This document shows positions 49,610-62,340 of a stretch of DNA of 64,000 nt, piece by piece (position 1 is the first letter of the stretch; each line of letters begins with the position of its first letter). Source of the stretch: Paracentrotus lividus (taxonomy: Eukaryota > Echinodermata > Echinoidea > Camarodonta > Echinidae). The stretch covers positions 3,931,207 through 3,995,206 of the forward strand of contig CALNVZ010000174.1 in the NCBI GenBank assembly GCA_940671915.1, read 5' to 3'. The position numbers were made by a program, and so were the translations under genes. Below the pieces are notes generated by a model. That model had not been told where the DNA came from. It did no database searches and worked only from the letters and a program-made list of their open reading frames with translations.

Positions 49610-50845
49610 TCCATAGGCCCTTCCTATTTCAACCTATCCTGTACATTTTCCTTTATAATAAAACTGTAAATTGTAAAATACAAGCACAAGCAAACAAGTG
49701 TTGCATACCACATCCAAGCAAATGAAAGCTCTGTTTCCTATCATTTTCACAAACTGATATTTCCTTCCTTTTCAAAAACTTAGTGTTCTTAAGAATAATG
49801 GTAAAAAAAAAACATCCTCTCTTCTGACATTTCACCTCAGGTTAATGTTTATGCCTCTAGCTTATCCTTTGAGACATCATATTTGATTACACAGTGGATA
49901 AAAAAGATCCTGACACTGTCTTTGCCACTTCCTTTTCTAAACATCCCAACAATCAAGGAAAGTATGGAAAAGAAAGCAACTGCAAGGGAGAAGAAGAGAG
50001 AGAAGAGAAGAGCACAGAGACAAACAAAAGAGAATGAGAATAGTAAGAGAGGGAAACGTTGAACAGAGATCTGAAACAGGGCCATGATGTCAACAGAGGT
50101 GCGAAAGACATCACAAAGACCGTGCCTCCAGCTCGTAAACCTTGTCACCAACTGAGATGTGCGATAGTTTTGTTGGCGTTTGATTTCTCTGGGGCAAGCT
50201 ACTCTGCTCATCTCCCATCATTCTTACCAGTCTTGGTGTCATCTCTTTACCCCCTATCCCCCTTCGGTATTGTTTCTCTTTCACCCCTGTCAGCCACCGC
50301 TCCCTAGATTAAGAGGTGTGAAGTGTAACTTTGGCAGGGCGCTCAGATTGAGAGAGGGGGTAACGAAAGGCAGTGGTGACAAGTCGTGTATCCCTTTACT
50401 GGTCTCCATAGATGGTGTTACCATAAATAGCAAACTTTCCCCCAGTTCTTTTGTTGACTGGGGCAATACCAGTACCTTACCAGGGGTAACTGCATGTTCC
50501 CTAGGTTTCAGGTCAAGCTATAACATAGCTGATGTAGGAGTATCCAAAATGTGACAAATGGGGATAAGTTGAAAGGTACTTAATTACTGATCCTTAGTGT
50601 TGTTGCACTCATATACATTCCTTCTACTAATACAATTTTTTTCTTTGAATTCCTTAAAATATACTATATATGGAAATGTATTCAATAAAGAAAGGAAACA
50701 AAAATAACACCCAACCCTTTTGTTGAATATGATATATAACATCTGTGGACATATACAATTTGGGTGTTGAGTTTGATGTCTGATATTTATCCACATTATT
50801 TTTCTCTCTACTTTTTACTCTCGCCTTTTATTTGATTATCTATAG

Positions 50846-51023
50846 TGGCTGAAAGATGGGCAACCATTGGAGACCAAAGATCCTGGTCACCTGACTGACC
50901 TGAGTACGGGGGCGCTCTTCTTCTTGCGTGTCTAACCAAGGATTGATATTGGGGTGTATCAATGCATCGCACAAACTCCCTTGGAGTTGCATACAGCAAC
51001 AATGCATCGCTGGAAAATTGCAT
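50846..51023 (+). pseudogene. Roundabout-like Ig1 second-half exon with frameshifts
   Basis: The exon is bounded by TTATCTATAG and GTAAGT, and opens with the Ig-domain Trp: WLKDGQPLETKDPG, then LSTGALFFLRV. A TAA stop follows at 50933-50935 in the frame that started the exon. With a shift, NQG follows, then DIGVYQCIA (the DxGxYxC motif with the second disulfide Cys), then after another shift NSLGVAYSNNASLE. The pieces in order match the second half of Robo Ig1 (LFFLRxxxxxxxDxGxYxCxARNxLGxAxSxNASLE). At least three, probably four, one- or two-base indels are needed to explain it: near 50933, 50943, 50972 and 51016. Draft sequencing error and true pseudogenisation are both possible. Intact splice sites and well-conserved residues between the indels favour error. 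Confidence 0.75.
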
Positions 51024-53953
51024 GTAAGTTTCTTGTTTTTACGTTCTGTTTCTTGATTATATATTTCTGTGTGGTAAATTTTTAAAGAAAAAAGACATAC
51101 AGAAGATGACACATTTATGAAGAGGCAGTGAAACAATGGAAATTAAGAGATGGACCGACAAAACCTAAATAGAGTAAATTAGCGATAGAAAACAAAGAAA
51201 GAAAGAACAAATCATAAATGATGTCCTTATTTCTGTGTCTTCTCTATTAAACCTTATTACATAAAAATCACACGTCACGTACCTTCAATAATCTATTCTT
51301 TGGTCTTAGCTTGGCTTGAGGGGAAAAAAATCTTTTACAGAAACTATAATCACCAACAGTTTACTTATACATCCATCAATTAATTATGCAGTCTAGAAAT
51401 TCCCAGATATAAATAATCACTTGCTCTCGTATTCATTGCGAGTGACAAATGTACCTGCCTTTTGAGGAAACGATAAGCATGGTCGAAACACGTTTCATTC
51501 ATAAACTTTCAGTTCCATTATCATCTTTCTTCATCTTCCAATTACACCTTAAATGATATGAAATTCAAATTAACGTGAGATCCATTCACAAGTTTGCTGT
51601 CAACGTGTACGTTTGTGGGAAGATTAAAAGAGAAATATGCAAATAATCATTACTGCTTTTCTGGATTTCGTTGGGCAGATGATGTTGGATCCTTCCAATT
51701 CTTGGTTTTGGCGGTGATCCTTTAGATGAATAAAGATTGATTTAGGCTAAATCGATGGTGGACATTGTAAAATGTGTAGACGTTGCTGCCCCAGATCCTA
51801 TTTTTGTTTAAATGAATTGTATTTGTGGGGTAATTTTGTTCAAAGAGAGAGAGAGAGAGAGTAGGAAAATGCAAATAAGAATAGATATCTCAGATGGCTT
51901 AAAACAACAACAAAAAAATAAAGAAAAAAAAGAAAAAGAAAAAATGAATGAAAGAGATGAACATACAGTAGGGTTGTTGAGAGATATAGTCAAAGAATAA
52001 GGACTGAGCCAGAATAGGAAAAATGGTGAAGCAATATGCCACATTATATTTCAAACAAAGAGAAGGGGAAAATGAAATGAATAAAACAAAATAAAATAAA
52101 ATGAAATCAAATAGAATAATACAAAATATAGTTTTATTTTTATGTGAAATAGAATAGTGAGGGAAAGAGCAAGGAAAGGAGGGGCATATACCCCAATTTT
52201 TACAACCCTGTGCTCCCTTCATGGTAGATTTCCACATTGGAATGCCTTGGGTCAATGTCTGGTAGGTCATATACAGAAAGGTATTGACCCCTTAGTAAAA
52301 CAATGAGCAGTATTTATGCCTAGTGTCTTACCTTCAAACCTGATAGCATATTAATTGGTTCCAAGTGTTTAATCTTGTTGAATGTTTCGTGGTGCAATAA
52401 AATTATTATAGGTTATAGTTATTGGGTTAGGTATCTGTGAAATATTTCTGGCATCTGAAATCTTCTTAACCATCATCTTGCAAATCATTAACCCTCACCA
52501 TCATAGCCAATACCACTTCTTGCCTTTCACTTATCTTTTACAACATTAAATTGTAGTTTGAGCATATTAATGATAGATCAGATTTTTACCAAATGAGAAT
52601 GATAAAGGAGAATAAAATAAAGTTCAAAATCAAGAAGTTCAATTAATCACATTTAATTGCTCCAGCGGCTATGAGTCATATTTAACAACGAATCAGAGAT
52701 TGTTTTATCTATTGATTGACCAACCATATTCCTCAATACTCTGCAAAGAAAGCAAGAAGGCAATTAACCTGTCAAATATTAATGAACGTGATTGGTGATT
52801 AAGGCCCAAAATAACAATGAATCACAAAATTTTCATCAAACCACCAAAATCTTGAAAGACAATGAAAGCTAGACAAGTGACAGGTCTTGACGTGCCATGA
52901 AATAAAATCTAAAAATTTGCATGGACGGTCATTTCTTCCTTTCATTACAATAAATGAAATGTCATTGCGTCTTTTTGTGTGCATAACCGTTTTCCCCTCC
53001 CTCTGTCGCTTTCTCTCTACGCATCCCTGAAACAACATGTGTATTTAAGGCGTCCATCAACCGAGTCAAACGTTCGTCTTCTCGCGATCCCAGACAAGGT
53101 TGCTATCGTGTTACCGTCTTAATCTTATAGAGGACTTTACTCCCCTCAAGTCAGAGGCCCCGGCGCAATATCGATTCCAGAACCATTCTCAAATTTGCTC
53201 TCCCCTCCCCGAAAGCTCCAAGAGCCTTTAAAAAAAGAAAGGACAAAAATGACATGACCATTAACCCTTAGATTTTCAATCCTTCATAAAGCTGCGCTGG
53301 TTTTGATGAGGCTTTTGGGTGTAGGAAGGAAGGGGGTTAAATATAGAAGAGCAAAGTCAAGGTAGAATTGATCGTTTGTTAGAAAGGGGTTGTGCTCTGA
53401 ACTGTGGGAGGGGGCGTATTGAATTCATGTCGTACGGCAGTGTTTCCTCAAACAAATATTTGCGCAATCGAACACCTCCAATAATTGATTTTTATTTTCT
53501 CAGCCTCACTGACAAGAAAGGAAGATGAAGGATTATATTAGTAAGCTCTTGAACTAATATTTGTGCAAATTTGATTACGAGTTTGATTGAAAATTGAGTA
53601 AATGTATATTTGGAAGTATAATTACATTACACACCTTGAAGGCAGAGGTAGCGTTTATATTAGACAGTTACTAGACTGGTTACTAACCTCAATCTTGTCA
53701 TAAGATATCATCTCATCAGTATATTGAATTAAGGGATATTCAAGATCAGACACATTTCCTTTTGAGACGCTTTTGCTTAAATTAAAACTTTTACAATTTC
53801 TCTTTCCTGCTGTGCTGTATCCACCTTTCCTACCTACTCTTGTCATTTATTCAACAAGCAGCCTTGTATAGCACCACCTCACGTCCTCAACTACTCAAAT
53901 CTGCCCCGATTCCTAACCCATAATGCAACATTCTGAGCAGAGTGGTCTAATGC
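51024..53953. other. AT-rich non-coding, probably the next Robo-like intron
   Basis: No further Ig-domain exon was recognised. It contains a (GA)n tract at about 51844-51861 and A/G-rich sequence to 51970, and a GC-richer patch at 53040-53220 without an identified function. Confidence 0.5.
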
Positions 53954-55255
53954 TACACTCTCAGAACGCTGGTAAAAAAAATGCATATTAAAACCAGTTG
54001 GTTAAAAATATTAACCAATAATGTATTAAAAAGAAAAGTTGGTTAAAAAACAAGTTGGTTAAACGTGAAAAAGCATGGGTTGGTTAAAAAAGCCCAATTC
54101 CATTTTTAACCAATAGTTGGTTAAAAATATTGGTCACGTGGAAGAAAAACAACCAATGGGAAACGCGGATTTAACAAAGATACGCGCTCCGCTCCTCGCG
54201 CTAGAAATCTTGCGATTTTCATTTATACACGTAAGATATAGTGCGCCTATTCATTGCACGTACTTTGATCGCGACGACAACAAGGTTACACAAGCTGACT
54301 GCTGGTCTGGCTGGACCTATCTTGACAATCTGATCAAAGTATATTGGTAGGTAGAAATGACTTGAAGAGTATAGGCCTGTGATATAGGACTAACATGCAT
54401 TATGTTTTGGACTACATGGCCAGTACGGTTCTTAATTATTTCGGTTGAGACGTTAGACCTCACGTTAGGTATTAAACTTGCTTGAAATTTATGCAACTCC
54501 GGTCTAGAATCTAACGTTAAATACTTCGCTCTCCAATCAGCTTGGTCTCGAACTAAGTCTTGAGGTCATAGATTTAGTTGGCTAAATATTTAGAACTACG
54601 TTAGAACCATCACTTGCATCTAAATTTAGCCTAAATATTTTTAGACCTCTCGATGTGGATATAGTCCAATAGATCTAGGCCTTGAGTCTACTTGATTGGT
54701 TTAAGAGTGATGACCTTGGAATCTAAATGTAGAATCTAACATTATAGGCCAACATCTCATTTCTATATTCTAGATCTATAATTAGATCCAGTTAGATCTC
54801 ACCTACTGGACTAGATTGTAGACCTAATGTCTGAACCGAAGTAATGATACTGTACTGGACCAATACTTAGGCAACTGTAGGCCTACTCTATTTAGGCCAA
54901 CAAATAATGCATGTAGTCTAATAATGATACAGGCATAACTCTTCATGTTATTTGTACCAATACTTTGATCAAATTGTCAAAAGGCCGGTCCAGTCCGGTC
55001 TATCGCTTGATTTTTTTTAACCAACCATGATGTATTAAAAAAAAAAATTAACCAATTAAGTATTACAAAATTTTACCAACTAGGGTTGGTTAAAATATTT
55101 TAACCAACTTTTTATTAAAGTTTTAATACATAATTGGTTAAATTTTAACCAACTGGGGTTGGTTAACGCGTTTAACCAACAGTTGGTAAGTTCATATTTG
55201 AACCAACGGTTGGTTAAAATTTTGCCCGGTTGGTTAAAATTTTTCTGAGAGTGTA
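53954..55255. mobile_element. 1.3-kb TA-flanked element with many TTGGTTAAA motifs
   Basis: The ends TACACTCTCAGAA and TTCTGAGAGTGTA are perfect inverted repeats including an outer TA that may be the target-site duplication. The first 170 and last 240 bases are packed with TTGGTTAAA/TTTAACCAA words in both orientations, about 8 near the left and about 12 near the right. The middle (about 54140-54990) is unrelated sequence with one 77-codon frame at 54117-54350, without a known domain and starting inside the repeats. No transposase was found, so the element is probably non-autonomous. Dense subterminal motifs are usual transposase-binding sites, which is inferred here. Confidence 0.7.
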
Positions 55256-57079
55256 TAGACCCATTTTAATTATTTTCACTACTCGATACATGCAAACCAC
55301 AATTATTATTACCTATAGTAGCAAAACAAGTACTTTTCCTCTCATATTTTAGTTTTTCTATACAAATAAAATTAATGGCTAATCTATCCAATTTCTTATC
55401 AATAATTTTCTCAAAAGGTATATTTTAAGACTAGCTATCTTTAACAGACATTCAGTGAGAGTGTTGCTCAGTTCACTCTCCCTTTAAAATAGAAAAACAC
55501 AATTGGCGGGTTTTATAAAATCAGTGCTTTTGTTCTGATTTGAATCCATTACCCACCTTTACTATGACTCCAACAAAATGGAATCTGATGTCAACATTTC
55601 TTGCAATCTACACAGCAAAAACAGTTCTCTTTTTATTTTTAAGTACATTCAGGTGTTTCCTCTCTTTTGTGGTTGAAGATGAGATATGAAAGAACAATGC
55701 ACCCAACTATTCATATTTCTATTTCAATGCTCGGGTTGCCCAATAGAAGGATCGCTTATTGATGATGTAGGGCTAGTGGTTGTCTTGACTTCATTAATAA
55801 TGGTGTTTTTCATCCTTTGCATCAATGTGAGGTATTTCAGAAGTTTACACACTTTTGAAACATTATCCACTGTAAGCTCTGGAATTCCTGAATTTAGGAA
55901 TATCTCATTGTGAAATGAACAAAGAAAGGATGAAACATTTAGTCAATAGAAGTATCTGAATCTGGTTGTTCTCAAAAGTAATAATTGTCATGGAGATGAT
56001 GAGTAAAGTTTGAAGAATGCGAAAGCAGCAGGCTCCCTGACTGAGCCGAAAGGACATAAGATCTCCAAAATAAACCTATGCCTCAAGATATCTGCTTCAT
56101 TACACAATACCAAGTTCTACTTTCATTCACTTTGGTTTTTGCTCTTTTCTAATGATCCCATTGGTATTTTTTTTGTGGGGGTGGGGGCTGTCATGAACTT
56201 TCTATAACTGTGCTACGAGCAGGAAAACTGAATAACTTTTGAAAAAGTGCATTTTGTTGGTGATGGGAAGTGAGACATAAAATGACAGTTGCTTATCTTA
56301 TTTCGACATTGTTTTTGCTATTCAGTTCATAGCGATATTTTTGTAAGAGTTTTGACCTTTCAATATGCCTTTTTGAAATTATATTTGTTTGGGCTCTATA
56401 CATTAATCACCAATGAAATGAATCTAGGCAGGCCTTTTTTTTGTGCTGGGTCATTTTAAAGAAAAATATGGGCATTATGACGTAAAAAACAGCGGGAGAA
56501 GTTGAACCATAAATAGATGTTGGATACTTTACTTGGCTACATATGGCCTCCACCCAATTCAAAATGAACGTAAGATCCGAAAAGTAAACAGATGTTTTTA
56601 AGGAGAACTGAAAGGGTACAGACACCTTCAACACTTGGGCTGGAGACGGAATGGATTTAGGACTTAGAACCTGGTGATGGTGTTTTTGTGTGATGCTGCG
56701 TTTCAAAGGATCGGTTGATTTGAACGGTGGGTGTTGTCTGTAGCTTTGCTCACCTTCCCCGCTGCCCTGGCGACAATCCTTTACCAATTACCCCAGGCTG
56801 TCTATTTCACACCTTTACCATCAAAAGAACTCCCTCTTTACAAATTTGCGAAATAGAAAAAAAAATCCTCAAAAAAAAAAAACCCTCCCCACTTTGTGGC
56901 ACTAATAAAGGACAGTTGGAAAGGCGCGCGCCGATATCGCACGTAGACCCCTCACCATTAATGAAAACAACCACTAGTGTTGGACCAGAGCACTGAACCC
57001 CTCTTATTTTGCAGGCATAGTTCTCTCTATTTTCTTTCTCCCATATGAAACATAATTTTTGCACTAATAATTAGGGAAG
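55256..57079. other. AT-rich non-coding stretch
   Basis: Clean sequence with no recognised exon. The 126-codon minus frame at 56407-56787 and the 89-codon plus frame at 56727-56996 overlap each other and show no domain. A short A run lies at 56867-56882. Confidence 0.5.
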
Positions 57080-60000
57080 TATTTCTGATCGTTGCTATCA
57101 TGGCTTGACGACGAGTAACAATGGTTGTGCTCAAATACCTGAGTCAGGTGCAGCCCGACTCGAAACAGCGTGGATATACCTCCGAGACTTCGTGCGCAAT
57201 GGGAGCATGATGAGGGGCACGATTAGTAGCTTTCATAAGACCGCCACACGGTTCACTTGTGTTACACCGAAGTCTTTATCTGTTAACCCCGCATATATTT
57301 AAAGTGATAAGCTATTAATAACAATTTATTATCATTGTTTAAAGCTCATATATGCATATTTACTACGGAAGTCCTTAACAGAAGTGAAGGTGGCACCTAT
57401 ATGTATTAGTGAGTTGTGTATTATAAGACACGAAAACTGAGTCACAAATAAACAACTCTATTTATTACAGACTGCATACTTACACCTAAAAAGTGAGTTG
57501 TGCTCAAGAAATTCACGTAAATAATATGTGCTGTTGAGAGTGTTGCATAAAACGAAAACACACAATTACGAGGCACAGCTTGATATTACCTTAGACTAAA
57601 TGGTACCTTGACATTATATCGGATTGTAATAGACAATAGTATTTGGTAAGACACGCATTCGTTGTAATTCATGGTATGGGATTATCCGCTTGTCATAATA
57701 TACAATACGATTCTGTTTATTGAATGAAAATAAAACAAGACGTAAGAGGACGCTTGAAATTTTTGTAATGTAAAAAATCTGCAATATGTGAAACGAAATT
57801 TAGCTGTAATGATTATTGGAGTCAACCACCGAATGGTGTTAGTATTCAGGAATCACAGTTGTATCTGCTCTCTCGATATTAATATATATAGAGAGAAAAA
57901 TATGATTCTTGTTTGGTTGGATAGAGCATCCTGCTCGAGTATTGCAGATAAATGTTTTTACGCCCCAGTGATAAAAACCCTCAAATCAGCCTTAACGAGG
58001 AAATGCAGATACTTTTGAAAACAAATACTGGAGCCATATTTCAAATTAAAGCTTACATGAGAATATTTACAGAATTTCTGAAAAAAAAATTCTCTTTTTA
58101 TTAATAACCCACTTTGGAAATGGGTGATATCTTCTTTTAATTAGTACATGATCTCTTCAGAGGCAGGATCTATTTGGATTGTTTGTTTTCAATTGTTAGG
58201 TTACTGCGGTATGCTGTGTGGGTAGTTGGAACAGACGAGCTGAAGTTAACTTGCATTGCACGACAGCGGATAACTGGATGGATTCGTACGTAGGTGCTCG
58301 GCTTAGTTTTTATGATCCGACCTGGTTAGGTGGTATACAGTTTCATCGTGAGTAAAGATCTAAGTTCTGATTAAAAAAACACCTATTTTGGTAGGGATGC
58401 CAGGTGTTAAGCCACTTTTTCGATAAAGTTAAAAATAATAAAGGATAAGAAACATATTGTCTTTTAAAAAATGCTGATTAGCCAATGATCGAAAGTAAAT
58501 GTCCAATCATGATGAAATTTGGGTTTTTGTGATCCACTCTGTTCTTCTCCTTTCTGTTTTCTTGCATGGATTTATCGTTTTATTTTATTAACTGACCTTG
58601 TAAAAATGAGGAAGACTTACATATTCTACTTCATTAACTTAACGGATTAGGGTCAAACATACAATCCCTATCATGGTGTCAGTATTTGATTACCAATGAT
58701 TAGTGCCTAATATATGTAATTTTTCATCAAGAAGAGTATAGAACGTCAAGAAATATGGTAGAGCATCGAGTAAGGGGCGTATCAAGGCATTGCTTCAGTT
58801 TTATCCTTTTAGGATTGGGGTTTAAACGCAAAACTTTAAAGGGGAAGGAGCTTTATTGGAATGTAACCGACACAGCGTTCAAATGGAAGATTTGTGTAGG
58901 TCCAGCAGTAAGGCGTAAAATAGCGATCTCTCGCGTCATTTTTTTTTATTTGTGTTTATGTGTTGTTGGAGACGTCATGAAAGGCGGTATAGCGTTGTAA
59001 CCATATAGTTTCTTTGGTTCGGATATATATATCCTATCTCCATAAAAAGAACTTATTAATAGAGATCAACAGAACCGTTTGTAACGATAAACGAAAAATT
59101 CATTTCTAACTACTAAATATCTCTTATCAGCGGAAAAATTAAAATCACAAAAATGTATGGCTTCCGTGCACATGCCCTGGTTTGCAACCTCTTTTTTACT
59201 TTAACAATAAATTAGGGGGGGCCCCCAAACAACCGGATTATAAGGTTTTCAAATCAGTATAATATAATTCGTAAATATCCTCTTCCTTTAGCAACAATAT
59301 TCCTCTAAGAACATCAAGAAGTTTATGATTGAATTCATGCTACATTCGCTAAAGTAACCTGCCAATATTTGTCGTACACGGTCAATATTTAGAATGCAAC
59401 TCCCATGATAATGATGACGTCTGTTCCTTTATGGGGTGAGGTGACTGTGTGTGAGGACGTGCAGGTGACATCATGGGCATATATAAAGAGTGGAGGGGGT
59501 CAATGCATCTAAGTTGTGTGTATAATCGGTAGATGTGTAAGCGAGGGCTCAGTTGTGATCACTTGGGACACGCAAACAAGAGCGTGATCTGCCATAGACC
59601 ATTTTATGTAATGGTTTTGCACTACTGTTTTTTCTCTCTTTTCTTTGGTTTTATCTTTGTTCATTTATGGTTTTATTTTTCGTGGGGATTCATTATGGTT
59701 GACGGCGCCACCAATGTTCACTAGGTGGCTATACTATCCAGGACGGGAAGTTATGTGGGAACCAGCCTCGGGTGCGGTGGGGTGGGGTTGTATTGTTGAC
59801 GTATCGTGTGTCATTTGGGTTTTAAACGACGTATCATCACAAATTCTGTTTCATCTCCGACCTAAATTTATATAAAAAGCTACTGATTTCTCATCACCAA
59901 TCTTTAATTTAATATGAACCAGGAGACAATTACTTATTGCTAACCTTGCAATATTGCGTAATAGGAAAGAGTGGAACCTGTTCTTGTGAATTATCTACTT

Positions 60001-62340
60001 CGTGAAATAGTTACGTGTTGATATGGTAAACACATTATTATTAAATGTTTGAGTGGATGGTGTCGTCAACCAGTTCGTGCACAGGAAGTCGTCCGTCAAA
60101 TATGTATGACTTATAACAGATTACTGGCAAAATAATTTCTATAAGGGCTCCCTGAATCAGGCACTCTTCGCACTATAGTGAAGCGTATACCTATTCTTAA
60201 ATATGTCCTTTTCCATGTCCCATAAGATTCTAATAGTGAGTGAGGTCTAACTTTAGAAAGTTGACATTTTATGAATGACCAATGTCTATAAACCTTGATC
60301 TTACTGTCTCGTTAAACCATCTGTGAACACACAACAGTCCTGTCAGCGTGTGGTCGGAGTCGTAACCAACAGCCAGACCGACCCTGAACCCCCTGCCGCT
60401 CCCTTCTCACTCTTCTTGGAAACTTATTATACACATGGGTCAGGGATTCGGTAGTGACATTTTCCGACAAGTCGCGACATTATACTAAACAAATAAGCTC
60501 GTTGGGTCATTAAGGCTCAGCGGGCCATCTATTCCACAACTTCTCTTCAGTGATGAACTTTGCTATAGTAAGATTTCTCAAAATAATAACAGCCATTTTT
60601 CGGGTAGCCTTTCCTTACTATAGTAAGATATGTTCGTATTATTCTCTGCACTAGTAAAGGCCTAATTTACTGACAGAGAAATAGAACCGAACCCTTCTCG
60701 AAACAATAATGTGTAAGTAATTATTATGAACTTAGACGGGATAGACGAAAATGTGATGCATATGATCACCACTTTTATAGGAATGTCTGAGAGGTATAGG
60801 CGTCGTTTTTTTAATTGAAAAAGCTTGAATCTCACTCTTTCCAGTGAGACATGGACAATTCAGGTTTGTCGATTTGGAAAGGCTATAAGTAACGATTAAG
60901 CGTATCAAGTACGCTTAAGACTGGGAAGAAATCATTGCTTTAAAGTCTCCTATGGCCACTTATTTCCAACTAGTACTCATCAATATGATTGTTCAATTAG
61001 AATATACCTCATTAATTGAGTTACTTGGAAAACTCATTTTGTTTATTCAATAGACTCCAGTTTCCGGGTGCCATTAGGAGCGCCTAATATCGATATTCCG
61101 CTCCTAATTGATACGATGGTATTATATCGCTATGGGTGGACGCTGGTACTTTTCGAAAATGTGAAGCGTTCGCCAAAGTGAGCAATTGTAGTTTCTTTGC
61201 GCTAAAATAGCAAAGGAGAATAATTGGTCCCCGTGTATCACCCAATGATAACCACAACACCGATCATGAATTTACATTCCTGATTTGATTTAACAATTTT
61301 CTAATAAAACTTCGAAAATATAATTAACAAGCCGACAGTCTCTTATGTAGTACCATCATTTGTGAACTAGGCTGATTCAGATATCTCCTAGTTTCACACA
61401 GACATAACTTGATTTAAAAAAATGAAGAAAAGTTGAAACAAGATATCACAGTGTGACGTACATAATATTTTGTACATTTGAAAACTAGCAGTGTTAGCGA
61501 GAAATTCGCATCGACATTGATAGTGCTAGTTAAGTATGATAGATAAGCTACTGCAACCACAAAATGTCGCCTTCAATGTGTTTTCAATCCAGTAATACTC
61601 TGGATAGATTACTCCTGATGTCGAGCATTTTATATAAGGAGAAGAAAAAATCTAATAGTAGTGTATGCAACTATACCAAACTTAACTCCGTTCCGAATAG
61701 TGAACTGAGAGTTTCTGCACGACTTAGGAGCCGATCTTTCCTCGTGAATGACATCTCCTTAATATGTTCATCTTATTGATACGTTTTTAAATTCTGAGTA
61801 TTGCTAGATAGATTAGCTGATTTCCTATCGGCATAAACGAATACAGCCCCTTATATGAATCTGCATATGTCATGCAGCTTCTTCTCACCATCCAGGGAAG
61901 TCTTTCGAGCTTTTAAAGTGGCTATTGGTGGAATGTGGTGTTAAGTGGTATTGAGTATGTATTTCTGTCGCATAACGTGCCAAAATATGACTACACAATT
62001 ATATTATCTGAGAATATAGATCATGAAACCATTATGATCTTTGCCTATGAGCATGCATGCATGTTGATGATCAATACCGCTTAAGTCTTATGTCAAGGAA
62101 GTCGGGATATTTCTCATACTGAATATTGTTAAATACAGGCTCTAACAGCTGCTGGTGTACCGTCCGAAAATCTGACTCTCGTAGGGAACCATCATCAGGT
62201 CTCCTGGCGCGGCTTGATGTTATGTCACAGTACAGACAATCAGTTATTAATGACTCACGGAAGTCACACCAAACGCAAGCCCACAATACGACTATATGGA
62301 CCAATCCCACTTAAACGTCTCAACTTTTACGCCATTTACA
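57080..62340. other. Unidentified block of unusual texture
   Basis: From about 57080 the sequence loses the long A/T runs, simple repeats and splice-like tracts of its surroundings and becomes near-random in word use, with more CG dinucleotides. Ordinary texture returns near 62340. No frame exceeds 81 codons and no domain could be read in islands on either strand. A CATATATAAAG box at about 59478-59488 and the inverted pair GCCACC/GGTGGC near 59710-59730 are the only local features noted. The texture resembles the corrupted DIRS region at 11-19 kb, so a gap filled with low-accuracy sequence is likely. It may hide a transposable element. Confidence 0.45.

Larger units (their letters stand above)
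43011..50845 (+). other. Remainder of the intron between the two Robo-like exons
   Basis: With the minisatellite, the intron is about 8.2 kb (42625-50845) with GTAAGT...TATAG ends. It contains an inverted pair of 203-bp MITEs, a palindromic 316-bp MITE, pyrimidine-rich stretches (44880-44906; 46150-46510), a G run near 43737 and a 28-base T run (48350-48377). No additional exon was recognised. Confidence 0.6.

Noticed and set aside
50059..50554. Overlapping plus- and minus-strand frames of 80-124 codons just upstream of the second Robo-like exon
   Set aside because: They overlap one another on opposite strands, show no domain, and lie within the intron; no conserved motif supports an additional exon.
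59690..59735. GGCGCCACCAATGT, possible LTR-retrotransposon primer site or LTR edge
   Set aside because: No paired LTR, polypurine tract or pol frame was found nearby, and the block is probably low-quality sequence.
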